From the NCBI GenBank assembly GCA_947175195.1, contig CAMWLQ010000003.1, positions 124,001 through 188,000 on the forward strand: 64,000 bases of DNA. The letters run 5' to 3'. The notes under the pieces were generated by a model. It had not been told where the DNA came from. It searched no databases and worked only from the letters and a program-made list of their open reading frames with translations. Positions 15,636 to 22,103 of the stretch are shown here, piece after piece (position 1 is the stretch's first letter; each line of letters starts with the position of its first letter). The translations under genes were made by a program, and so were the position numbers. The stretch is from an uncultured Clostridia bacterium (GTDB lineage Bacteria; Bacillota; Clostridia; Christensenellales; Pumilibacteraceae).

Positions 15636-16492
15636 TATATCACCTTTTCGATTTCCGACAAAACGTTGCCTATGTCGTCGTTGATACAAATAGAGCGGCT
15701 TTCTATTTGCGGCGGGCACATCGCCTCGCCGTAGTTGATGCAAGCGTAAATCGCTTTGGGATTTTGGCTCGTGAGCCGCCAAAACGGATATTTGATTATC
15801 ACGGGCGTATTGCCGCCCACGCCAAGCTCAAGATAGAATACGCGCGAATCCTTGTGCTTGTGCACAAATTGCTCATACCGCTCGCACGCCTCGTCCCAAC
15901 CGTCGTCCTGCACGAATTTATCGTCGGCGCGCAAATTCATTGTCATCGGCTTGCCGCAAACGGGACAGCGCGGCAAAAGCGCCGTGGGAATTTTCATATC
16001 CCTTTGCTCGTCCACCATTCGGCGGACAATTTCCTCGTTATCGTAGGTCTTGTTATGGCAAGGCGCAGAGCATTGAAACAAGCCGTAGTCGCCCTGCGTA
16101 TAGAACAGCCGCCGCTTGTCAAAGCCCGCCTTTTGGAAACAGTGATCGACGTTTGTAGTAATGACAAAGTAGTCCTTATTTTTAACAAGCTCGTACAACG
16201 CATTGTATACGGGTTTGGGCGGGTCTTGGTAACGGTTGATAAGAACGTACCTCGACCAGTACGCCCAGTGTTCTTCGGGCGTTGAGTACGGATAAAACCC
16301 GCCCGTATACATATCGTGAAAGTTGTACTTTGCCTCGAAATCGCCAAAGTTATTGCGGAAACGCTCGCCCGAATAGGTAAAGCCCGCCGACGTGGAAAGT
16401 CCCGCGCCCGCGCCGATAATAACACAGTCCGCACTATCGAGAGCGGCTTTAAGTCTTTTAATTTGCGCCGAGTAGTCCTGCGTAAATGTCAT
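15635..16492 (-). CDS. SirTM-class sirtuin (putative protein ADP-ribosyltransferase)
   Basis: A 285-residue Sir2-fold protein. The NAD-binding start is GAGAGLSTSAGFTYSG. The classical catalytic segment (Q-N-x-D-x-L-H) reads TTNVDHCFQKAG, so the catalytic His is replaced. YTQGDYGLFQC and the zinc Cys pairs FQCSAPC and CPVCGKP follow. These match the microbial class M sirtuins (SirTM), shown in Staphylococcus and Streptococcus to ADP-ribosylate a GcvH-like protein and to pair with a macrodomain hydrolase. The start at 16492 (AAGGAT ahead) lies 35 bases inside the macrodomain gene. No GcvH-like or lipoate ligase gene is in the operon, so the target here is probably different. Confidence 0.88.
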   Translation of the reverse strand: MTFTQDYSAQIKRLKAALDSADCVIIGAGAGLSTSAGFTYSGERFRNNFGDFEAKYNFHDMYTGGFYPYSTPEEHWAYWSRYVLINRYQDPPKPVYNALYELVKNKDYFVITTNVDHCFQKAGFDKRRLFYTQGDYGLFQCSAPCHNKTYDNEEIVRRMVDEQRDMKIPTALLPRCPVCGKPMTMNLRADDKFVQDDGWDEACERYEQFVHKHKDSRVFYLELGVGGNTPVIIKYPFWRLTSQNPKAIYACINYGEAMCPPQIESRSICINDDIGNVLSEIEKVI

Positions 16493-17219
16493 AATCGTAA
16501 TCCTTGAAAACGTTGAAAACAACTTTGATTTTGCTGTGCGTTTTTTGCTTGTATTCGCTTACCGTAGCCACGGCTATCTCGGCGGCGCGTTCGTTGGGAA
16601 ACCGAAACTCGCCCGTGGAAATACAGCAAAACGCAATGCTTTGCAAACCGTTTATGTCGGCAAGCTCAAGACACGAGCGATAACAGCTTGCAAGCTGTTC
16701 CTCGTGTTTTTGGGTAAGCCCGCCGTAAACGATTGGACCGACGGTGTGCAAAACATACTTGCACGGCAGGTTATATCCGCGCGTGATTTTGGCGCCGCCC
16801 GTATGTTCGGGACTACCCTGCGCCTCCATAATGCCCGCACACTCCAGTCGCAGCTGCACGCCCGCAAAGGTGTGGATTGCGTTGTCTATACAGCCGTGAT
16901 TTGGGTAAAAGCACCCGAGCATTTGCGAGTTGGCGGCATTGACTATGCCGTCACATTTAAGCGTTGTTATATCGCCCTGCCAAAGATAAATATCGGGCGC
17001 AACGGGATTCAAATCGGCAATATCGGTTACGCCCTTAATACGCAGCTGTTCTTGCAAGTATTCGTCTTGCAGCTGCAAAAACTCCGCGCTTGCCGCCTTT
17101 GGCATACGCACGTTTACAAGCGCGCGAAAGTACCTACCCTTTTCCTTGTCGGAAAGAGCAGGCACGCTTTCGCCGCGCTCGGCGCAAAGTATTTGTATCA
17201 ATCGGTCTAACTTGGTCAT
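16458..17219 (-). CDS. Zinc-dependent macrodomain protein (ADP-ribosyl hydrolase)
   Basis: A 253-residue protein with a helical N-terminal extension of about 75 residues and a macrodomain. The ADP-ribose-binding block reads QGDITTLKCDGIVNAANSQM, followed by GCFYPNHGCIDNAIH. The Cys and His of that segment are the zinc ligands of the Zn-Macro subclass that is co-encoded with SirTM. STGEFRFPNERAA is the second substrate loop. By analogy it removes ADP-ribose put on by the adjacent sirtuin. It starts 4 bases after the nitroreductase stop (GAGTGA ahead) and its end overlaps the sirtuin start. Confidence 0.9.
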   Translation of the reverse strand: MTKLDRLIQILCAERGESVPALSDKEKGRYFRALVNVRMPKAASAEFLQLQDEYLQEQLRIKGVTDIADLNPVAPDIYLWQGDITTLKCDGIVNAANSQMLGCFYPNHGCIDNAIHTFAGVQLRLECAGIMEAQGSPEHTGGAKITRGYNLPCKYVLHTVGPIVYGGLTQKHEEQLASCYRSCLELADINGLQSIAFCCISTGEFRFPNERAAEIAVATVSEYKQKTHSKIKVVFNVFKDYDYDIYAGLLGAN

Positions 17220-17223
17220 AGTT

Positions 17224-17802
17224 TCACTCTATTATTTTACTTCTATTTGTATTGATAGGCTTTGCGTGGGGCTGTTCGCCGTCGATATAGCCGAGTATCA
17301 CAAAGCAACGTGCGATATAATTTTCGGGAACGCCCCATTCTTTCAAAAGCGCATTGCCGTAATCATTATCGAAGGTTTCTTCGCCGCGCGCAATGATACA
17401 GGAAGATATACCAAGCTCGGTCGCTTGCAGCACCATATTTTCGGCAGCACAAAAAGCGTCCGGAATACTGTACAAAAATTTTTTTTGCGCAAAAACGATG
17501 CATACGGACGGCGCACCGTAAAATCCGCTCTTAATATTCGGGTTGTCAATTATGCTCGGCTGTTCTTTTGAAACGTAAGAGCCTTCCAGTCGTCCCCTGT
17601 CAAAGCGGGCAAGATTGAGCTTGCCCACGATTTCGGTAAGCTCCTTGTTGTGAATACCGATGATAACCGTGCCCTGCCTGCCGCCTGCGTTTGGCGCACA
17701 CAAGCCCGCTTCGATAATCATTTGCAAATATTCTTTGGGTATTTGCTCGTCCGTATACTTGCGGATAGAACGGCGGTTTTTGATGATTTCCAAAAGTTCC
17801 AT
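17224..17802 (-). CDS. Nitroreductase-family flavoprotein
   Basis: A 192-residue FMN oxidoreductase. The N-terminal RRSIRKYTDEQIP and LCAPNAGGRQG are the FMN-phosphate-binding blocks of the nitroreductase fold, and AAENMVLQATELGISSC and VILGYIDGE are the usual C-terminal blocks. Members reduce nitro compounds and quinones, or dehydrogenate peptide backbones in RiPP pathways (azoline oxidases). It is 12 bases downstream of the split-barrel/ferredoxin gene in a peptide-modification operon, so action on the RiPP or supply of electrons to the maturase is plausible inference. Confidence 0.9.
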   Translation of the reverse strand: MELLEIIKNRRSIRKYTDEQIPKEYLQMIIEAGLCAPNAGGRQGTVIIGIHNKELTEIVGKLNLARFDRGRLEGSYVSKEQPSIIDNPNIKSGFYGAPSVCIVFAQKKFLYSIPDAFCAAENMVLQATELGISSCIIARGEETFDNDYGNALLKEWGVPENYIARCFVILGYIDGEQPHAKPINTNRSKIIE

Positions 17803-17814
17803 AATAATTGTTCC

Positions 17815-18426
17815 TTATATGCGCCGTATTGCTTGAATCGGACAATTTTCAAAGCAGTTGCCGCAATGTAAGCAATGGTTGTGATTGATTTGATACGGCG
17901 TGCCTTTTTCTATACAGCTTTGCGGACATACCTTTGCGCATTTGCCACAACCGATACATTGATCCGATATAACGTAACCTTTTTTCTTAATCGTTCCGTT
18001 CCCTATAGTATAACTCTCTCGGAAAATGGGATGTACGCCGAGATTAAAATATTCGATATCGGCATCCTTCACTTCAAAGATTATGCCCACATATCGCGTA
18101 TCGTCCGGATATACATTAGCAAGATACGGCTGTTCTTCAAAGATTTTATCAATGCACTCGCGCTGTCTATTTTCCTCTACAGGTACTGCGTAACCGGTAA
18201 GCCTTATCATTTCGTTAAACTTTGTATATGCCAATGTCTGGATGCGGCTGTCGCGTAGCAACTGTTTTGTAAGTTCCTTGCCGCGTGCCGTAAAAAAGTA
18301 GAATGAATTTTCATCGTAGTGAACTGCGCTTATGTTGCGAACTTGCGGCGCGCCGTTTTCGTCAACCGTCGCAAAAGCGAGCACACCTACATAGTACATT
18401 TTTTTCAAACAAGTTTGAGCGTCCAT
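17815..18426 (-). CDS. Flavin split-barrel protein fused to a 2x[4Fe-4S] ferredoxin
   Basis: A 203-residue fusion. Residues 1-130 resemble the pyridoxamine 5'-phosphate oxidase-like split barrel (LAFATVDENGAPQVRNIS, FYFFTARGKELTKQL). Residues 150-203 carry two clostridial ferredoxin motifs, CIGCGKCAKVCPQSC and CLHCGNCFENCP. It probably shuttles electrons between a flavin and Fe-S clusters. The ATG follows the radical SAM stop directly (TAAATG). A dedicated electron donor for the radical SAM maturase, or a partner of the adjacent nitroreductase, is the natural inference. Confidence 0.9.
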   Translation of the reverse strand: MDAQTCLKKMYYVGVLAFATVDENGAPQVRNISAVHYDENSFYFFTARGKELTKQLLRDSRIQTLAYTKFNEMIRLTGYAVPVEENRQRECIDKIFEEQPYLANVYPDDTRYVGIIFEVKDADIEYFNLGVHPIFRESYTIGNGTIKKKGYVISDQCIGCGKCAKVCPQSCIEKGTPYQINHNHCLHCGNCFENCPIQAIRRI

Positions 18427-19455
18427 TTATATAATCTCCTTCCAACACTGTGGGTCGGCGTCGTACATATTGTGAGTGTAGCCATACGTAACCGACGGGC
18501 AACCACGACAAATATTTTTTAATTCGCATTTACTGCACTTTGTAAATTTTTCGTAATGCCTGTAAGCGTTCATATTATCGCCGATCCAAACGTCGTACAA
18601 ATTGCTTTCGTTAATATTACCAACTTTGCTTTCCATGCGCCTGCAAGCGTATATATCGCCGTTAGGTAAAATCGTGATATGATTTCTTCCGCAGTTGCAA
18701 CCGTCCGTTATTCGGTCGCAATTCGGCAATTTCAGCAAACCTTTTTCATAGAGAAACAAACTCCATAAATGGTCTTTTAATTGAAAGGTCGTTTTTGAAT
18801 TTTTGTGCTGTTCGTACTTGCTCCAACAAACTTCCAAAAACTCTTTATATTCAAGGGGTGAAATATGAATGTCCTTGTCATAGGCTTTGTCCGTACTTGT
18901 AGGACAATACCGCCCTACCGCAAACACGTCAACGCCAAGCTCGTCCGCAAAATCTATAAGCGCGGGAATTTCGTGCATATTCGTCTTGGACACCGTACTC
19001 ATAACGGCGCACCACATACCCGACCGTTTTATAATTTCTATTGCTTTGAGCGTGGTTTGGAACGAGCCTTTTTTGCGGAACATATCGTGCGTTTGCTCCA
19101 GTCCGTCCAAAGACAGCTGATACTTTACGCAGCCGCAATCTTTCATCCGCCTGCAAACATCATCAGCCAAGTGGAAAGGATTGCCCATTATGCAAAAGCG
19201 TGTTCCGTCAGTCTTGAACATTTCCAAAAGCTCCCAAAAATTCGGGTGCAGTATGGGGTCGCCGCCCGTCAAATAAATGTACGGCGTTCTTTCAGTACGA
19301 ACGCAAAATTCTTTTATTTGCGCATAAGTGCTTTTCAGTTCCTCAAGCGGCGTTGTAATAAGACACGGATGTCCTTCCGAAAATATGTAACAATGCTTGC
19401 AGCGTTGGTCGCAAACGTCGGTAATATGCCATTGTATCGCAAAGTAAGGTTTCAT
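18427..19455 (-). CDS. Radical SAM/SPASM peptide maturase (ACGX-type RiPP system)
   Basis: A 342-residue enzyme. The radical SAM cluster motif is CDQRCKHC at residues 15-22, then the GGDP motif in YLTGGDPIL. The C-terminal SPASM region has Cys residues in CNCGRNH, YACRRME, CSKCELKNICRGC and DPQC, ligands for auxiliary clusters. SPASM enzymes modify ribosomal peptides by thioether or C-C crosslinks. GGGAGAG precedes the ATG. It lies directly after a gene for a short peptide with repeated Ala-Cys-Gly units, which is how I recall family databases defining the ACGX system (not checked). The peptide's Cys residues are the likely substrates. Confidence 0.93.
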   Translation of the reverse strand: MKPYFAIQWHITDVCDQRCKHCYIFSEGHPCLITTPLEELKSTYAQIKEFCVRTERTPYIYLTGGDPILHPNFWELLEMFKTDGTRFCIMGNPFHLADDVCRRMKDCGCVKYQLSLDGLEQTHDMFRKKGSFQTTLKAIEIIKRSGMWCAVMSTVSKTNMHEIPALIDFADELGVDVFAVGRYCPTSTDKAYDKDIHISPLEYKEFLEVCWSKYEQHKNSKTTFQLKDHLWSLFLYEKGLLKLPNCDRITDGCNCGRNHITILPNGDIYACRRMESKVGNINESNLYDVWIGDNMNAYRHYEKFTKCSKCELKNICRGCPSVTYGYTHNMYDADPQCWKEII

Positions 19456-19478
19456 GATCTCTCCCGATAATTTTTAAA

Positions 19479-19510
19479 TACGCCTTCCGCTTTTCATTAC
19501 GGAAAGCGTA
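19479..19510 (-). promoter_or_regulatory. Intercistronic hairpin between precursor and maturase genes
   Basis: Minus-strand TACGCTTTCCG pairs over 11 bp with CGGAAGGCGTA around a 10-base loop, followed by TTTAAAAATT. It probably limits read-through or stabilises the precursor mRNA, giving more precursor than enzyme. Confidence 0.65.
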
Positions 19511-19520
19511 CCAATCGGAT

Positions 19521-19678
19521 TTATTTATCCGAAGTTCCGCACGCGGGCGCGGGATCTTTTGCTCCGCACGCGGGCGCGGGATCTTTTGCTCCGCACGCGG
19601 GCGCGGGATCTTTTGCTCCGCACGCGGGCGCGGGATCTTTAGCGCCACACGCGGGCGCGGGATCTTGCGTGCCACAAG
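19521..19678 (-). repeat. 27-bp tandem coding repeat inside the RiPP precursor
   Basis: A 27-base unit encoding ACGAKDPAP occurs four times in direct, near-identical copies, flanked by one diverged unit on the N-terminal side and a truncated one at the C-terminus. The period is a multiple of three, so changes in copy number keep the frame. Confidence 0.9.
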
Positions 19679-19706
19679 CCGTGCCGAAAATTTCGTTTGC
19701 CGTCAT
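19521..19706 (-). CDS. Cys-repeat RiPP precursor peptide, ACGX type
   Basis: A 61-residue peptide beginning MTANEIFGT, then six Ala-Cys-Gly units: one ACGTQDPAP, four identical ACGAKDPAP, and a terminal ACGTSDK. The 27-base DNA repeat is almost exact, so the array probably expands and contracts. Each unit offers one Cys with an Asp-Pro two residues past the Gly. The N-terminal leader is only about nine residues. The start at 19706 has a near-perfect GGAGGT Shine-Dalgarno. It heads the operon with the SPASM maturase. No secretion signal is seen, and no transporter or protease lies in the operon. Confidence 0.88.
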   Translation of the reverse strand: MTANEIFGTACGTQDPAPACGAKDPAPACGAKDPAPACGAKDPAPACGAKDPAPACGTSDK

Positions 19707-19754
19707 AACCGTTACCTCCTCACAAAATTTCAACCGCCTATGATTGATAATTAT

Positions 19755-19783
19755 ATTATATTATAAAGCCGATCCATATACAA
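19755..19783 (-). promoter_or_regulatory. Promoter of the RiPP/SirTM operon
   Basis: Minus-strand TTGTAT (19778-19783), 17-bp spacer, TATAAT (19755-19760), about 50 bases ahead of the precursor start at 19706. Confidence 0.65.
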
Positions 19784-19824
19784 TATTGTTACTTTTCTAT
19801 TATCGAGTAAAAAATTTGTAACAA
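19780..19824. promoter_or_regulatory. Candidate operator for the HxlR-type regulator
   Basis: ACAATATTGT (19780-19789) is a perfect palindrome overlapping the -35 box of the operon promoter. TTGTTAC (19786-19792) and its complement GTAACAA (19818-19824) form a wider inverted repeat 25 bases apart, just upstream of the regulator's own -35. The position fits repression of both divergent promoters. Confidence 0.45.
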
Positions 19825-19842
19825 GGTTTCGATTTTAAACTA

Positions 19843-19871
19843 TTGACTTTTGCGCCCGCCTTTGGTATACT
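19843..19871 (+). promoter_or_regulatory. Promoter of the HxlR-type regulator
   Basis: TTGACT (19843-19848), 17-bp spacer, TATACT (19866-19871). The start codon is 26 bases downstream of the -10 box. Confidence 0.8.
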
Positions 19872-19896
19872 GTACAAAAACGACGGAGCTTGTATC

Positions 19897-20241
19897 ATGC
19901 TGACTAAGGACGAATTACCCGAATGCCCCGTTGCCACGACCGTACAGTTGATAGGCAACAAATGGAAACTGCTTATAATACGCAATTTAATCTATAACGG
20001 CGAACAGCGTTTCAGCGATTTTCCCAAGACCATTCCCGCCATAAGCAAAAAGGTTTTGACTGATAACTTGCGCGCCTTGGAAAGCGACGGCATAATAAAC
20101 AGGCAGGTATTTGCCGAAGTGCCGCCGCGCGTGGTGTATTCCCTGTCAGAGCTTGGACAAACGTTAAAGCCCGTTTTGGACGCAATGGTGGACTGGGGCA
20201 CGGAATATAAATTCGGTATTACAGCCCATGGCAAGCCGTAA
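19897..20241 (+). CDS. HxlR-family winged-helix transcriptional regulator
   Basis: A 114-residue DNA-binding protein. It has the family N-terminal Cys (ECPVATTVQLIGNKWKLLII), a recognition-helix region ISKKVLTDNLRALESDG and a wing PPRVVYSLSELGQTL. HxlR/YodB/HypR-type regulators often use that Cys to sense quinones, aldehydes or disulfide stress. I chose the ATG at 19897 with GGAG ahead; an earlier in-frame ATG would place the promoter inside the gene. It is divergent from the RiPP operon, and the putative operator lies between, so it probably controls that operon in response to electrophile or redox stress (inference). Confidence 0.9.
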   Translation: MLTKDELPECPVATTVQLIGNKWKLLIIRNLIYNGEQRFSDFPKTIPAISKKVLTDNLRALESDGIINRQVFAEVPPRVVYSLSELGQTLKPVLDAMVDWGTEYKFGITAHGKP

Positions 20242-20258
20242 ACATTTACTAAAATAAC

Positions 20259-20293
20259 AAAGCGGGAGTGAATTGTTTCAGTCCCGCTTTTTG
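20259..20293 (+). terminator. Terminator of the HxlR-type regulator
   Basis: AAAGCGGGA (20259-20267) pairs with TCCCGCTTT (20282-20290), followed by TT and a mixed run. It may also serve the convergent gene ending at 20313. Confidence 0.85.
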
Positions 20294-20312
20294 CATGATA
20301 TTTTTTAGTTTA

Positions 20313-20720
20313 CTACTTTTTTACCGTATTAAACAAATACATACTGGTTGACGTTTTTAAATACCATTCCAGCCTATCCGAATATTCGTATACGTACATG
20401 TCGGGATGCTTGTTAGACGCAAACACCATGGGCAGCTCGCCCGCAGGAGCCGTAGCAACGGGCGCAGCGCTTTGCGCATAAGCATAGCTTTGCGGCGCGG
20501 AAGGCTGTTCGTAGCCGCCGTAGTTGGGCGCAGGGCTTTGCGCGTACCCGCCGTCAAACCCGTTGTTTTGCGGCATGTTTTGCGCATAGCCGTTTTGATA
20601 ATTATTGGTTTCGGGGCTACCGAATTCGGTGGAAAACACCGTTTTTTCGCGATAGCCCGTCGAGTTTTGCTCGTTGTCGTTTTGCCTGTCGAATGATCTT
20701 CTTCTGCCGTTTCCGAACAT
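20313..20720 (-). CDS. Low-complexity hypothetical protein, Asn/Gln/Tyr-rich
   Basis: A 135-residue protein of unknown function. Residues 1-95 are rich in Asn, Gln, Tyr, Pro and Ala with loose repeats (NGYAQN, GGYAQSPAPNYGGYEQ), probably disordered. The last 40 residues look folded (MVFASNKHPDMYVYEYSDRLEWYLKTS). GAGGT precedes the ATG, and the gene starts 4 bases after serS, so it is cotranscribed with it. A basic start (MFGNGRRRSF) suggests nucleic acid or envelope contact, but I cannot assign a role. Confidence 0.65.
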   Translation of the reverse strand: MFGNGRRRSFDRQNDNEQNSTGYREKTVFSTEFGSPETNNYQNGYAQNMPQNNGFDGGYAQSPAPNYGGYEQPSAPQSYAYAQSAAPVATAPAGELPMVFASNKHPDMYVYEYSDRLEWYLKTSTSMYLFNTVKK

Positions 20721-20724
20721 AATT

Positions 20725-21999
20725 TTACCTCAATATATCCGTGCCCAAGAACTCACGAAGAACGGGCGGTACATTGACCGAGCCGTCTTTGTTTTGGTTT
20801 TGCTCGACAATGGCGGGCAGCACGCGCGAGGTTGCAAGACCCGATCCGTTGAGCGTGTGCACGTAGCCGATTTTGCCGTCAGCGCCGCGGTAACGCGTCA
20901 TATTGCGCCGCGCCTGATAATCGTTGGCGTTGGACACCGAGCTGACCTCTTTGTAAATGCCCATAGACGGAATCCAAATTTCTATATCGTAGGTGCGCGC
21001 CATGGACGCCGAGCAATCGCCCGCCGCCAGCTTGCTAAGCCTGTAATGCAGTCCCAAGCCTTCGACCAACGCGCACGCCTTGCCTACAAGCTCCTCAAAC
21101 GCCGCCTTGCTTTGGTCGGGCGTAGTAACCTGCACCATTTCCACCTTGTTGAACTGATGCCCGCGAATCATGCCGCGCTCCTCCGCACGGTACGAGCCAG
21201 CCTCCTTGCGGTAGCACGGCGTATAAGCAAACAGCTTTTTGGGCAGCTCGCTCTCCTGCAAGATTTCGCCACGGTAAAGGTTGACAAGCGCGGTTTCCGC
21301 CGTAGGCAGCATAAACCTGCGCGCCGCAGCGCCTTCCGCAGTTTCCACGCGGTAAACGTCGTCCTCGAACTTGGGGAACTGCCCCGCGCCCAGTCCGCAT
21401 TCGTAATTGAGCATGTGCGGCGGCAGTATAAAGCTGTAGCCGTCCGCCGTGTGCGTCTTGATAAAGTAATTGATAAGCGCCCATTCGAGCAGCGCGCCGC
21501 GATCGGTGTACAGCCACGAGCCGTTGCCCGCAAGCTTTACGCCGCGCTCGTAATCGATAAGGTGCAAGCTCTCGCAAAGCTCCACATGGCTTTTGATCGG
21601 AAAATCGAATTCGGGCTTTTTCCCCCAAATCTTGATTACCGCGTTATTTTCCTTTCCGCCCGCAACAACGTCCTCGTCGGGAAGATTGGGAAGGCAAAGT
21701 AGCGCCGTCCTAAGCTCGTCCTCGACGGCTTTGAGCTGTTCGTCGTTGCCCGCTATCTCGTCGCCAAGCTCGCGCATTTTTGCGAATATGGGCTGAACGT
21801 CCTTGCCCTCTTTTTTGAGCCGAGGAATGTCCGCGCTCACCTTGTTCTTTTCGGCTTTGAGCGCCTCGGTCTTGCCGATAATGTCGCGCCGTTTGCCGTC
21901 AAGCGCGAGTATAGCCTTAAGATCGGCGTCACAGCCGCGCTTGCCCAGCGCCGCCGCCACACCGTCCGGATTGTTGCGTATAAGGTTAATATCTATCAT
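20725..21999 (-). CDS. serS: Serine--tRNA ligase
   Basis: A 424-residue class II synthetase charging tRNA-Ser and tRNA-Sec. The N-terminal coiled-coil arm (residues about 30-100, rich in Lys/Glu with ALKAEKNKVSADIP) contacts the long variable arm. The catalytic core includes motif 2 (RGMIRGHQFNKVEM), the SerRS block VSSVSNANDYQARRN and motif 3 (NGSGLATSRVLPAIVE). AAAGGA precedes the ATG. Length is normal. No T-box is visible in the roughly 40-base leader. Confidence 0.97.
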   Translation of the reverse strand: MIDINLIRNNPDGVAAALGKRGCDADLKAILALDGKRRDIIGKTEALKAEKNKVSADIPRLKKEGKDVQPIFAKMRELGDEIAGNDEQLKAVEDELRTALLCLPNLPDEDVVAGGKENNAVIKIWGKKPEFDFPIKSHVELCESLHLIDYERGVKLAGNGSWLYTDRGALLEWALINYFIKTHTADGYSFILPPHMLNYECGLGAGQFPKFEDDVYRVETAEGAAARRFMLPTAETALVNLYRGEILQESELPKKLFAYTPCYRKEAGSYRAEERGMIRGHQFNKVEMVQVTTPDQSKAAFEELVGKACALVEGLGLHYRLSKLAAGDCSASMARTYDIEIWIPSMGIYKEVSSVSNANDYQARRNMTRYRGADGKIGYVHTLNGSGLATSRVLPAIVEQNQNKDGSVNVPPVLREFLGTDILR

Positions 22000-22044
22000 G
22001 TGTTCGTCCTTTGGTTCGATATAATCGAAACTTTAATCAAATAC

Positions 22045-22073
22045 ATTATAGCATTGAAAGATGATAAAATCAA
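22045..22073 (-). promoter_or_regulatory. Promoter of serS
   Basis: Minus-strand TTGATT (22068-22073), 17-bp spacer, TATAAT (22045-22050). Confidence 0.8.
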
Positions 22074-22103
22074 CAATATGCGCAAATTAATATATTTAAT
22101 TTT

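Noticed and set aside
16458..17219. Macrodomain as a DarG-type antitoxin
   Set aside because: No DarT-like toxin is adjacent; the zinc motif and overlapping SirTM gene point to the sirtuin-linked subclass.
19535..19680. Direct repeats resembling a CRISPR array
   Set aside because: The 27-base units are contiguous without spacers, and encode an in-frame peptide repeat.
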